Below are positions 25,010-37,969 of a stretch of DNA of 64,000 nucleotides, in pieces. The notes beneath the pieces were generated by a model. It was not told the DNA's origin. It did not search any database and worked only from the letters and a program-made list of their open reading frames with translations. Numbering within the stretch: position 1 is the first letter of the stretch; every line of letters starts with the position of its first letter. A program made the position numbers and the translations under genes. Origin of the DNA: Timema cristinae (lineage: Eukaryota > Arthropoda > Insecta > Phasmatodea > Timematidae); NCBI GenBank assembly GCA_039000515.1, contig JBCFYV010009882.1, positions 58,334,277 to 58,398,276 of the forward strand, given 5' to 3'.

Positions 25010-26215
25010 ACTCTATACCCAATATTCCAGGTAGCCTTACCTTATATTGTCAAGTGTCATAACACAAAGACCAATTCCTTCTCGCTCAATGCCCTAGCCT
25101 TCACGTCCATCACAAACATACATTCAATACATACCTAAATTTAATAACATTTCATACTATACTTAAGCCATAAGAATACCATAAATATATCGTACCATAC
25201 TTATACCAATCTAATATCAATACCTTACCACACTCTAATATATATAACATGCAAATATTCTACCGATACTATATCATACTAATTCTACACCTTTAACATA
25301 CTAGTACCATACCTTTGCCTAACTCAATCATTTCAAGACTCTACAATACATATACCATACTCTACCATATTTAGAACATAACAATACAATACTCTATCAC
25401 AAAATACCTAAATCATATAAAACCTATATAATACCACTACTCTATTCTACCCTTCCAATAACATACTAATATTGTATATTTACTACAAACAATACTCTAC
25501 CATAGATGTATCATACCAATGCCATGGCCATACCATACCAACAATAACAATACATATATCAAACATATATACATCACACAATACCTATTCCTCAACAATA
25601 CACTACCGTGTTATTAAGATTAAAATAACATGCCAGTTGGATACTATAACATGGCTATGTCTATTAGATAGATATCGCCTAATACCTGTACCATACCATG
25701 TCGAAACTCTAACATACCTAAACCATACCAAAACCATACATATGTCATACCAATTCAATTAAAATACTCTACCAAAGCTATACCATACTCTAACATACTC
25801 TAACTTATGCCATACATTATAATATATAATACCATACAATAAAAATACAATACCTATACCATACTCTACCATACATATACAATGCCATACAAATAGGCTA
25901 CCATACCTACAATATATTAAACAAAATCATATCAATATCATACTTAAACCATCACTATACAATTACAATCCCATATTCTAACATACCTTGACCACATCAA
26001 TATCATACCATACCTAAGCGGCACCAGACATATATCATACCATACCAATACTATACTATATCAACGCCATGTCGATAATATAACATACAGATACCATGCT
26101 CATATTATGCTCTACCATACATATACCATGCCAATACTATACCAATAACATCATTATATCATACAATACATTCACCACGCAAGTTCCATATCAATATCAT
26201 AACGTGGCTGTACCA
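25010..26215. repeat. 1.2-kb G-depleted degenerate CATACCA repeat
   Basis: The plus strand is built from variants of CATACCA, ATACCAT, CATATACCAT and CTCTACCATA with very few G residues. Units are not in register over long distances, so this looks like an old, heavily mutated simple-sequence array. Borders are gradual. The open frames across it (for example 25,472-25,762) are by-products of the composition. Confidence 0.8.
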
Positions 26216-29200
26216 ATAAATAAGGTAAATTTATTTATTCGTATGCCTGGTCACCACCTTCTTCCAAACAGGCACTGATCCAAGTTCCTCAGGCTTTGTT
26301 ACAAACATGTGTAAAATTTGTAATTATAGCAAGTTGACCTACTAAAACACTGTTCAAGGTTTTGATTCCCGTTATGGCCAAAAATATAGGGGTGAATTCT
26401 TTCTTCACTCTATGTATGAAGAAATAGGATATAACAAAGTGGGCATTAAATGTTCAAGGAAGTATGTATTGTATCTTAAATATACATTCACAAATATATT
26501 TTGGCTTTGCTCCAACTCTTATGTTACTTGTATTTCCTGATAGGGTAGGCCTAACTGCGAAGGTGGAGAGCAAGCATATTAGTTTAACCCTTTACACTAG
26601 GCTATAAACGGCCAACTATCCGAACTCTGAGTTTTATTAGTTGTCAGGGCTATTAACATAGGTACACTACTCACTAGTGGACGAGGCTGAGGAGATACTT
26701 TATTTAAGGTAAACAATGTATTTTAATCATAGATATTCAAAATTCATGGACCAATGGAACCTAGTATAGACATTTTTATATATTTGGAAGTATCATTTGA
26801 TTATATTAATTAGCTGAGCAAATCAAATGAAGAACCTAATTTTTAAAACATTTTATGTTTTATAAATACATTCAGGTTACAGTTTTAAAAAATGTATGGT
26901 CTAATATATGATAACACTGTAACGTATAAATTTATCAAATGCATATTAATATAAAATAAGTTATCAAATACTAAACAAATTATATGACATACATAGACTA
27001 ATAACATTTTTAGAGATATATCTAATAAATGATATGTTTTGACTGAATGAGAATAAAACATTAATGGCCTATTTATCAAATTCTGTGTAATGATTCACAC
27101 AATTTTACAATTAATAGTTACAATAATTATTCTATTATGATTGCAAGATAAATTATATTGATACAACCAGATATTGTTATTCTTTTACAAACACATAGTA
27201 AGTTTAATTTTTTCCCCATAAGTATATTAAATCATATTTGATGTATATTCTTACTGAACATAAAGTTTTTGATAGTTTTCCTATTTGATTAAACTTAATT
27301 CTAAAACTCTTTATTTACCTTAGATCCTTAATACAGTATGTTCAAATTTTAGAATAAGGATACATCACTTCTTGCTTAAAGAAATTTACTACACGCTCGC
27401 GTTACGTTTATTAATATCTTACTTTATGGTTTGCCGAATTTTATATTCTTTCAAGGACACATAGATAATACATTCTTTACAAGCAGGTAAATATTACTCA
27501 TGATTTGAAAAATGACATGGCTTACCAGGTATGCATAAACGATACCTCAATTTGAGGAGCACATAAACAAATTATCTTAATCGTGACTTTTGGATGATTA
27601 GCAAATACTCTGATGACCATAGAGTACAGTAGACAAACCATTATTCCATTTTAGCCTTTTGCCATCATAACTGTATTGTACATAATTTAATTTACATATA
27701 AGTACTCAATAAGCATATATTATTCAAAAGTTATTACATTTGCAACAAACGTGTTTTAATTCCCTTGATTTTATTTTTACAAACCCTATAATATTGAGTA
27801 CATACATTTTTGAACTAAAGCTTGCAAACTGAGATATGGGTTGTCCGCTTGCTTCAAACTTAAATTCTTATACCTTTTTTTATTTTCAGTGCTATAGCAA
27901 ATGTGGTCTGTGAGATATTCAGATGTCTCGTCGTATTCAAAAGAGTTTAACAAATGATTAAAAAGATACTACTCTGTTTATAATTCATAAATACAATTTA
28001 TTTGTTAAAGTACAAAATAATTGCTCTTTAATTTTACGTGGGCATATTAGTTATATACTACCCTTTTTTCATACAAAAAGTATAAGAAAAAAAATGTATA
28101 TTTATTTAAATGTACAGCGACAGAATATTCTGCAAAATCACGCAGTCTTTAAAATTTGGTTTAGCAACAAGACATTTTAATTTTCTTTCTTTTAATACCA
28201 GATCCATGATAAATATTCGAAGTTTTTTTTTTTTTTTTAGTTTTAACAAAAAAAAAACATTATTCATAAGTTAGTAATAATCTTTCTTGAAATCTGTGTT
28301 GGCTTAATTTGGCTTTTCGGTGTTCAAACCAATAAATGATCGAAAACTATAAGATTCTTGAATTTTAAAAACCACGCACTTTCTACACTTATAACCCTAG
28401 GTTGATAATTTGCTTCAAATTAACAAAATCAATCATTTATATATCTTCAAATTAGTTGTTATCAATTTATAATAACTCAAAACTCTCGGTATTTGTATGA
28501 TAAGAAGCAAAGGAAAATTTTTATAAATGACATATAATGATCAAAATTCTTTAAGTAAATGTTAGACCCTTAGATTTGTAGCTGACAGTAAACTCGATAA
28601 CACGTTTCTTGTAATGAGGAGCTCAATGGTTACACATAAAATTTTGAACAGCCATTTGGGATCCACACCATGCACTATTTTCTGCAGGATTTAGCATATA
28701 CAATAATACTTTAGCTTTAATAACCCGTCTAATTTGTGGGACTACATTATTTTGGCTTCGCTAATTGAGGGTTGTTTTTCCCTGAGATATTTAGAACATT
28801 TATAATATTTTTCCATGGCCTTAACAAAATTCTTCAACATTCCAAGTTTGATTTGTAGAGAATGTAAATGCACTTTTTAGGATGAACAGGGAATTTTGCT
28901 TTAATTTTTTTTTTTTTTTGTCCAAGAATGAACTTTTGAGTTTTGGCCATTAAGTTAGATGGTATTGAACATGTCTAGTCCTGCTGTTCCATTTTCAATG
29001 AAAATATCAGTACTTCGTGCACCTTAACTGCACTCCTAGAATGAGTGCGACAACTTTCAGACCCCCACATATATTCCAATTCTGTTCAATATAATTGATC
29101 TCCTTCAGAAGAATATTCATGTTTTAATGGAACTCCTCAATGTATAATTGATTAATTGTAGACCTATAACATAAATTTATTAGCTGAAAACTCCCAACAA

Positions 29201-30148
29201 ACTGTGACTAACAACTGAGGTAGTAAAAAGTAGTGAACTACACAACACTCAGGGGTGTGTTGGACTATTGTGGAGAGAACATGTACTTTGAATGCATGAC
29301 TCCCCGTCACCCGTCCCTATCATGGTCACCCATAGCATTGATGTGTACTCTACTGCTGGCTTATTACCAGATTATATATCATGGGAGTTGTGCTGGTATT
29401 ATAGTAACAATTATTTAAAGTTAACCCAATTTCATACAATTGTGCATGAAAACATCATATATTTCCAAATTTCTTCATGTATTACATTTTTAATAAATAA
29501 GTGCAACATTTTGACATTAGTGTGTAAAATACTCATTATTTAAGTGCTACAGAGTATTATAAAAATTATTAATTTTTAAAACTTTTTAGTTGCAAAAATT
29601 TGCTACACTTTACGGATAATTATTAAAAACAATATTTTTTTTTTTTTAAATCTCAAAAGCGTTTGGTGATAAATGTTTTTTAAAAAGATTTTCTTAAGTT
29701 GAACTTCAAGAGCTATAAAAAAACATTATACAGATGTAAAAAAACTGAAAATTTGTCAAAATATATTGTCATTGAAAAGTAGAAAATCAAAATTGCCATC
29801 TTTATCCCAATTTACTTCTTTAATGTAAATATATTGGTTCTTTCAACAGGACCAAAATCATTTATAGAAATAGTTTTACGTGTTTGAAATTTTTATTTCA
29901 CTCAGCGGCGTTGGAAAAGACATGCAATCAATGTTGTAGTTATGAACCAAGTTAATACATTTAGAAGGACGAGCAACATAATATTTTACATACTTTGTTA
30001 AAAATATTTATATATTTGAAGTAAAAGTCATCGTTCTTCTGGACATTGATACAAGCATTTGTCGCACTAGTTCTAGAAGACAATAGTAAAATCTACATCA
30101 TCTTAATGGATAATAATTATTTATGCGCAGTAATGAATTATCAAATGG
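26216..30148. other. No gene recognised; AT-rich
   Basis: Nearly 4 kb without a repeat copy or protein-like segment that I can identify. Homopolymer A and T tracts are frequent (for example 28,225-28,255). The frame at 29,233-29,418 is unsupported. Confidence 0.6.
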
Positions 30149-30790
30149 TTAAGGTTGTCTACTTGATCCATTCATCCATTTCAATAGATTTCCCTTGAGT
30201 AAGATCATTTTCTTCCTTTGCCTTGAAAACCTCAATCGGAATTCGAGTCCCCATGCCATAACCAATTCCATAGAGTACTGTGCTATGGTCTCAATTTGCC
30301 TTTTACTGACACCTTTGACGAGAGGAGTGCCATCGTCCACATAAGCGTGACAGCTCCCACCATCCCTGAAACCAAGTTAAAGAAAATCATTAAATAAGAG
30401 AAACCAGAAGATTGAACCCAGCACCAAATCTTATGGGCAGCCTTAGGTCTCGGCCTAACGGTCAAAGTCTGTTCTTAGAACACACCAGCAGTACGATTCC
30501 TAAAATAATCTCTTAGTACTAAATAGAGATTCCTGAGACAACCAGTATTTAGAATATTTTCTATGATCTCGGCCACCAAGAACTGTCAAAGGCTCCTGAA
30601 ATATCAATAGATACATCAAGTATATACCAACTGCTATGCCCTGAGACTTCCCTCATAGCTCTCACTCACTAAGCCATCCTTTGTCCTTCAATGGCGGAAA
30701 CCGTTCTGCCTTTCATTAATTACTCCATACACTTTCATGTGGCTCCTGCTTTAAGCCTTCATTAAAGAACACCACTACGTCATCAGACGA
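30149..30790 (-). pseudogene. R1-like LINE reverse-transcriptase fragment
   Basis: The minus strand keeps consecutive RT motifs of the R1/TRAS type. They are ERQNGFR (near 30,690), IDISGAFDSSWWP (30,570-30,603), a broken PQG-box region with FNLVSGMVGAVT, and the active-site block with YVDDG (30,329-30,343). The fragment ends with GVSKRQIETIAQYSMELVMA and WGLEFRLRFSRQRK. Frameshifts separate the first blocks, while the last 63 codons are open. Canonical R1 elements insert into 28S rDNA, but no rDNA flanks this fragment, so a TRAS-, SART- or Waldo-like relative, or a dispersed copy, is more likely. The endonuclease and C-terminal regions are missing. Confidence 0.82.
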
Positions 30791-31510
30791 CCACCTTAAA
30801 AAAATAAATTACTTTTCAACGTGGAAATCAACTTTGCCGTATCGGGTCTAATAGCCAGTGGCTGGGGAACAGATATTATTAACTAGGCTACTTAAACCCA
30901 TTATGGCTGTGTCTTCCGAGCTTTCCAAGCACGGAAAAACGTGCAGCGGTCAATTTGAAAACCTATTACCATATTCCTGCCAACAATTGCTCAAATGGGA
31001 GTCTAATCTTGATCTTAGGAACCACAATAAGAAAGGCGTTTACCGAGGTCCCACGAGGAGGTCAGGTGCCTAGTCTTAGGAATCAGCCTCAAATGGCAAT
31101 TCAACTTAATCTGCCCAGTGGGGACCTCGTGGTGGTGGCCTGACCAGCTTTTCTGGAAGGTACTTATTATTAGCCGCTTAGCAAGTGGCAAGTAGGAGGA
31201 CCTCCTCTTCTATTCAATCCCTCACAAATGACCTCCCACTTTAGGTGTGGCAAGTAAGGGAGTCCCTCCCTCTATTCACTCCCCCACAGATGACTTCATC
31301 ATAGATAGATACAGTCATCGGGTAAACCCTGTGGACATCGCCCATGGGCTGCCTTATGGAAGAATTCTGAATACTGGACGAGGAACATCCCACAGGTAGG
31401 GGCAGGAAGCCTCCTATTCCGTTCGAGTAAGGGCACTTGCCAGGAGGGTAAGAATTCATCTCAAACCCACGAGCTTCTAATACGATTCAGCGCAACCCCC
31501 AGTTTAGTAC
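30791..31510. other. Complex sequence of unknown origin beside the R1-like fragment
   Basis: This 700-bp stretch is less AT-rich than its surroundings. It contains an imperfect internal duplication (about 31,185-31,240 and 31,245-31,300, sharing GTGGCAAGTA and TTCTATTCA or CTCTATTCA). It may be another part of the same LINE or a separate repeat. I could not assign a coding domain on either strand. Confidence 0.45.
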
Positions 31511-34470
31511 AAAAATAACTTTATCTGCCACAGAAACAATTCCTAAGCTGACTAAATCCTGACAGCTTATAATTAAAACGTTAAGAAACGGCAAATATGT
31601 TTGACTGCGAAGTTTATTCAATAAGTCTCGCAGCTTCTATAGTAAATAACCAGGACCCTAAAACCCAAACACATTATCATCACTTTTGAGAGAACAATTG
31701 TAGCTTTCAAAGTGTTCTTATAAAGGGAGAACCTTAAAACTATGCCATAAATTCTAATAAAATAATATCCAATAGTTGAGCAAAGTGGGTTTTAGAATAT
31801 GATCCCGGAGCAAAATGTTGACACTAATTTAATCTTCCTGAATGTTGTGTCCTTCTGAGCAATTTTTATATACCTGCAGAGCCATGGAACAAAATCACGC
31901 TGCCTCCTGTTAATGAATAATCTAAAAATATATTAAAGCAGACAGGAACAGAATCCTAAAATGCGCCTCTCTGAGAGTGGACTAACCACTTGTAAAATAT
32001 ATTTTAAGTAATTTTCTAAATATATAATTTCAAATATCTATTTTTAAAATAACATACATAAGTTATCTAATTATGCTTCAATTAGTTATTCTTGGTTGAT
32101 TACTTAATTATTTTGTCTAGAAAATAACCAAACTTTTTGTTAAAAATACGTTCACACAAATATTATCACAAATATCTTTTGGCGACCATAAAAGATAAGC
32201 TAAACAAACAAATTATAAAATAGATTTGATAAGACGTTATAGATATTAATCTGATTTTATTAATATAGACGTGACCAAAGCAAGTGACAGATGGACAGTA
32301 TAAGTGCACTTAGGGAAACAGTGCATTATATTAATTAAAACTATAATTTTGAAGCATTTTTGGGGTTAGAAACATTGAAATATATAGGTTTTCATTCCAA
32401 CCTATATCTATCTAAGGTGTATGAAAATTAGTTACGTTAATGGGGTACTGATAAAGATGGTAGAATTTATATAACTGTAGCTACATTTCCTTGGGAGAGA
32501 TAGTTAATACCTGCATTTGTATCAAGGGATGTTAGGGAACGATTTGAGAGGAGCCAGTCTCTGTACAACCCTAGGATATTTGTCTGTCTATTAGCATGTC
32601 ATACTTTATGACCCGGACATTAGTCCACGTGCCCACCGATTCGTGCTTTGAAATTTAAAGACTTTATCAATTTATATTTTTTTAAATTTGTCTAGGTTCC
32701 TTATAATATGTTTAAAATATCATTATTATTTTTATTTGGGGTACTTAACATGCCCATTCTGAAAAGATTTACTGTATTATCATAATATTTATAATCTAAC
32801 ATTACTTTAGAATAGACACAACACCCAATACAACATACGTTAACACATCTGTAAGAATAGAAGCCTCAAACTCACAATTTGTTTGCCCTTCCTGGGAATA
32901 AAATCTGGAACCCTTTATTTAATGGGCGTGAGCATTACTGATCCAGCTAAGGTTTTATACCTTTAATATTAGCCTAGATTGTCCTCTCGCCATTACGTTT
33001 TAATGTTTAATGTTGGCATATACTCTAAGATACTCAACAAATTTAAGCTCATATATATCACCCTGATCAACTCCAAATCTCTGACACCCCTGCCCTTCCC
33101 ATTCGCTTACTTGTCACTCCATGCAATACTGTAGGGGTGTTCTTCTTTAGTCAAGATGCCTGCATGCTATGCAAGGTTATCTTCTTGGAGAATGAGAACC
33201 ATACGAGACTCAAAATTCCTTTTGGCTCGCGAAGCCATTATTTGGGAAGGAGGGGTGGTTTTCGAGGAATTGGGGGAGGGGGGGTGGGGCTGTTCGCGTA
33301 AGGTTCCTTATCCCTCTTTCCGTTGTTTTCACCCGTTAACCTCCCCCATTTAACCCCTTATTCTGTATGCTGACGTGGCACTTCCTCGGTTCCAATATCC
33401 ACGTTTAAACTAAGTAAGTTAATAAGGAGAACAATGAAGGCACTTGTAGTCTTCCAGAAACATCTAGGAGTTCTTTGGCGCTCAATAAGCAGCTAACTCC
33501 ATTCGATTAATCATCCATCCGTTAAACAAACTAATACATTTTAATAAAAAAATATTGACAGAGCTTACGGACCTATTATAACTATATAAAACTAATTGTC
33601 CTCTTTAAGAATGCTGTATTCACACTGTAGGCTACATTGAAAATATCGTAATAGGTTGATTCACAAAGGAAATGGTCTATAAGCTTATCTTGTCATTTAG
33701 GGTCAATATTATTATTATATTATTGATTATTAACTCAACACATTTTCTAAAAACTTGGCTCACATATTAGGTCTGAAAGGTGTTTTTTTTCAAACACGGA
33801 GTTTTATAAGTACAAAACCTAGATACTAACTGCACAAGCGTGCCTAGATATTTCCGTTAGAGGGAGCCATTGGGATTGAACCAAGCTCCCTCCCTTTCTA
33901 TAATTTTACACTAGAAAGCCTATATATATATTTATATTGTATGAATTATCCCCCCCCCCCTTTTAAATTTCTCTTTATCGATACTTGCTTATGTGTTTCT
34001 CCCTCTCTCTTGCTCTTTTATATGCATTTTTAAATGTATATGAATATCTTATAGGCTACTTGATTTGGATATATTAAACTTGGCCGGGATATTCTTTTTA
34101 GTTAAAGGACCAGAAAAGTTTGTGATTTTTTTAAATTAAGCCCCTAAGGGAGTGAAGTTGGAAAAAGTAATTTTCGAATAGTCTTAAAATGTTTAATTGA
34201 TTAAACCCTTACAAAGCACAGCCTATTGGTTAGTCTAATATAAATTATGTTTAAATAACTTCACAAAAAAAAAAAACCTTAGTGAAATTTTTATTTACAA
34301 ATGATTTATAATTTAACTAGTATTATAATTATATTTGTTATTCATAATGGATTTTTATAAGACGTATATATCTATATCTAAAAACCTTTTAAAGCTGGTT
34401 AAATCAATATCTGATAAGCAGAATTTGAGAAAAAATACAATAAAATAGAGTTTTTTAGATCCCATCTTTA
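31511..34470. other. No gene recognised
   Basis: AT-rich DNA with a local G-rich segment at 33,240-33,294 and a C12-like run at about 33,951. No supported gene or repeat copy. Confidence 0.6.
33240..33294 (+). other. G-rich tract with quadruplex potential
   Basis: Four G runs of four to seven bases (GGGG, GGGGG, GGGGGGG, GGGG) occur within about 45 bp. The last three are separated by single bases. Confidence 0.5.
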
Positions 34471-34545
34471 AACAAAATGGTGGACTTAAGTATTAATTTG
34501 ACTATATGATAACCGGACGTCCAAGTTATGTCCATGCGAGGTTTC
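34471..34545 (+). repeat. Dispersed repeat, copy 1 (AACCGGACGTCCAAGTTAT)
   Basis: It shares AACAAAATGG, GGACTTA and AACCGGACGTCCAAGTTAT followed by G(T/C)CCATG with 52,941-53,010, in the same orientation and with similar spacing. The family is unknown. Confidence 0.75.
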
Positions 34546-35367
34546 AACTTGATCGAGCTAGTGAGGTTTTTTTGCTTGAAATAGTAATAAACAGACAACT
34601 CATTTTTATAATATTACATGGCTTGGCTTCCAATCAAGAATTTAATTTTTTTTTTTGTATAGATTGGTTTTATATTGGTTTGTGGTAGATATCGGGCAGA
34701 GCTTAATAAAGGTAAAAAATATATATTAATTTTAATAAATAGACAGATTACAAATTTGGAATATGTCTAAAATACACAAAACGTTAACAGAAATATACTC
34801 ACTATCATAAATGGTTTTCACAGACACAAACGATGATCTAATGACACTACACGTTTGAGCTTTTTAACCATTATAATCAAAGTCTAAATTTGTCGCATGG
34901 GTTTGTTTAACTGTAGGAAATAATCAACTTATCCATGTGGTCCTGGATCATTGTCAATCTAAGTTTACTTATGACATGAGTCAGTTTAGAAAAAGCTCAT
35001 TCACAAGTGGTTACTAGTGATAGAAGTCACCTCAAAGTCTTCTGTAGCCTACATAGATTGCGTAAATACATTTTCCAAACAAACGTTCTGAAACTAGTAA
35101 AGAAAATGTTACTTGTCTGGACGTAAATACCAATTAGATGTGTCAGCTATGTATGGTTACTAATATTCATAGAGTTTATTATAGACTATAAATATATCAT
35201 CATTTAACTTGCGAAATAATTAAAATTATAATTCTATTTAGTATCAATCAAATATATTGTTTTACATATTTTAGTGCTGTATAAAAGGTATGGACAAAGT
35301 GGATGACCACCCAGAGTGCCATTCTCCACGGGAGGGGACGAACCTCCTATTTTATACAAGAAATATA

Positions 35368-35612
35368 CCTACTTCGGTGGCCGCATGGTCTAAGGCACTA
35401 CTTTCACAGTAAACTCGACTGGCGATTACGGGGAGATCAAGGTTTGAAACTCGGTTGTGTTTACTGAGGTTGGTTTTTTAAAATAGCTTCCAATCTCTCT
35501 CCACGCAAGTGCAGATACACATACTCTAAATATAACATTCCTATTACTAAAATCATTTGAGTAATTAGAACATAATATTATAAATAGAACGGGTGGTAAG
35601 ACACATGCTAAT
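35368..35612 (+). mobile_element. SINE family B, near full length
   Basis: The head CCTACTTCGGTGGCCGCATG is followed by box A TGGTCTAAGG and a box B-like GGTTTGAAACTC. The body has CAATCTCTCTCCACGCAAGT. The tail reads GGGTGGTAAGACACATGCTA. It is collinear with 19,930-20,174. Confidence 0.85.
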
Positions 35613-36679
35613 ATATTTCCCCATGATCAATACGTTTCAACCATCTTTACGTCAACTTGACATAACCCATTTCTTTAAAAAAAAATCCATTCGCTATTTC
35701 TAAGGGGGTACAATAATTAGTTTCAAAATTCCGTCGTTTAAATAACAAAGCTAACGGTTCCTCCACTTAAGTACCTGGTACAATAACCTAATGTATATTA
35801 TGAATACATAATATAAAAAAATATATACGTTCGAGGTCCTAATTCTTAATATTTATCTTAAAATAGTTACAATTCGAATATCATTATCTTGTTTATGTTC
35901 ACTAAGTATACAGCAGGTATACTTGCACAACCTAATTTGATTTGATCAGGTTCAACACAGTTAATATAAATAACGGATAATGCATAATATTTGGGATTAA
36001 AAAGTCACTCTTAGTGAAGTAAATAAATATTACGGTACACACCACGGACTTGCTCATTTTATTTATTTTTTAATTAGATATCTACTTAAAACTCCTAATA
36101 TATGTAAAACGAAATAATATACACTAGTAAACCCTAGCATCAATTGCTCTATACCTAAGTAAAACATTTTTTGAGTCCTGGTTTTAAATTTTATAATTTT
36201 ATTTTTAAAGAATTAATGTCCTCATTTGTCTGTTTTAACCAATAAAAAAGATCGATATTGGTTCCACAAGGGGCAACACTACGTATTACAATTTTGACTC
36301 CCGGTTAAAATTTTAACATTTTATTAGCAGTTGCACATTTTCAGGTTCACTCAATGCTATTAAATTCCTCATTTATAAATTTTTACCAATAAAAAATGTG
36401 TTTATTAACTTGAGTCTAAACTGAAGGAACTAGATCATTGTTGTACAAAAATTATCCTAAGAGGTTAAAGAAAAGATAACACAAATTTTTGAAAGACCTA
36501 CTTTTATTTAATTACTCTATGACATTAGATAATTATTGCATTAAGACTCAAGTAGTATTCCTCCACAACTAAAGCTCACAAAATGGTATTAACAATACCT
36601 CAGAAACTATTGGTTTAAAAAAAATATATTTCAATAAAAGTTTTTTTGTTTTTAATAGTACTACAATATTGCAACTGTA

Positions 36680-37047
36680 AGTTATTTAGTATCTCTAATA
36701 GTTGCGAAGATACGGAAATTTCCGCTTCTTTAAAGTACCCTAAAAGTAATTTTCATGGGAAGTTGAAAATAACCATTTTATTTATAATCTTAATCAATTC
36801 CTTGGTATGAATTTTAATCAAACTCGTCAGAGCAGATTTTGAGAGAATTGATTTTTCTCTTTTCGTTTTTTATCAAACAACTCTTAATTTTAGGGTTAAA
36901 CGGGCACACAGACCGACGTCATTACAAAAATTTATTTTTAGGGCTTGGGTGGTAATGAGACGTCGACATCCATCAACATTTTGTGTTAGTTTTTTTTTAC
37001 GGTCGCAATACTTTACCTTTCGTGTTCGAGAAATCTGATATATATGT
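36680..37047 (+). repeat. Dispersed repeat, copy 1 of a pair
   Basis: It is collinear with 37,970-38,445. Shared landmarks are ATAACCATTTTATTTATAAT (ATAGCCATTTTGTTTGTAAT in the other), AATTTTAATCAAACTCGT (AATTTAATCAAAATCGT), GAGACGTCGACAT (GAAACGTCAAAAT) and ACGGTCGCAATACTTT (ACGATCACAATACTTT). The class is unknown. Confidence 0.7.
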
Positions 37048-37053
37048 TTGACG

Positions 37054-37400
37054 CTCCCTTGTTTGCCTGTCTACCAGCGCTGACTTTCAGAAGCGACCCC
37101 AGAGAAGGTAGTTGGTTTGTTAATACCTAAGAGTACCAATCTGTTGTCACAGACCATAACGTCTTTTTGTGGAAGTATTTCTTGGTTGTGGGATGCAAAT
37201 GGAGTTTGTGAAAGGATTTGTGAATTGGATGACGTGTTTTGTTGTGGAGTAACTATATCAGGCCCTAGTACACTGTGATGGTAGACACAAGTGCAGTCAG
37301 GCCCGATATGTAAGTCAATGAGCTGATATGAAGCACAAATTTTTGTTAGACACTAATTGAGGAATGGATAATTGATTGCGAATTTGTGAAAAGCGATTAC
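37054..37400 (-). mobile_element. 5'-truncated 3' end of the Jockey-like element
   Basis: Most of the 3' UTR at 12,219-12,605 is repeated here in the same orientation. Shared blocks include CAGAAGCGACCC, GGTTTGTTAATACCTAAGAG, CCCTAGTACACTGTGATGG and GCGAATTTGTGAA against GTGAATTTGTGAA. Similarity stops just before the ORF2 stop region, a classic 5'-truncated insertion. TTGACG occurs at both ends (37,048 and 37,401) and may be a short target duplication. Confidence 0.88.
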
Positions 37401-37459
37401 TTGACGATTGTCAATTTGGATAGAGGGGATGGGAATATAGTTTTATGTATACACACATA

Positions 37460-37461
<2 letters not shown>

Positions 37462-37508
<47 letters not shown>

Positions 37509-37566
37509 ATACATAATATATATATACATATATACATATATATACATATATATACATATAAATATA
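37462..37566. repeat. (TA)n followed by TATACATA microsatellite
   Basis: A pure TA run of about 36 bp is followed by variants of TATACATATA. Overlapping open frames are composition artefacts. Confidence 0.9.
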
Positions 37567-37855
37567 CTAGCAGTCCCACATGGCGTTGCCCGTGGCCCAC
37601 TGTGGTATATGAATTATATAAGCACCCCCCCCCCCCCTCACGCTGCACGTTAACCACTGTAATATAAAAATTATATAAATCCTCTTTATTCCCTATCCCG
37701 TGGGAATTTAAAAAAAATCAGTCCTTATTCCTTGTCTACATCATAAAGAGAACTTCTGTGCAAAATTTCAACTTCTTAGGTCCAAGGGCTTGGGCTGGGC
37801 GTTGATGAGTCAGTCAGTGAGTCAGGACTTTTCTTTATATATATATATATATTTG
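37567..37855 (+). repeat. Dispersed repeat ending in GAGTCAGTCAGTGAGTCAGG and TA run
   Basis: It starts TACTAGCAGTCCCACATGGC, contains a C14-like run and GAACTTCTGTGCAAAATTTC, and ends with an AGTCAGTCAGTGAGTCAGGA motif before another TA run. This arrangement is typical of the 3' region of dispersed invertebrate repeats. I cannot place it in a class from one copy. Confidence 0.5.
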
Positions 37856-37969
37856 CGTATAGCTTGAAAGTTTTTTTATATAAAAATATATTTCAAATCA
37901 AAGATTTGTGTTATAAACAGCCCTATATATATGCAATTAAAAGTAATTTTATATCTCAAATAGTTTCGT

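Noticed and set aside
30858..31143. Plus-strand frames that vaguely recall an RT PQG box
   Set aside because: The neighbouring R1-like fragment is clearly on the minus strand, and the plus-strand similarity is too weak to call.
37386..37667. Open frames across the TA and TACA tracts
   Set aside because: Composition artefact of dinucleotide repeats.
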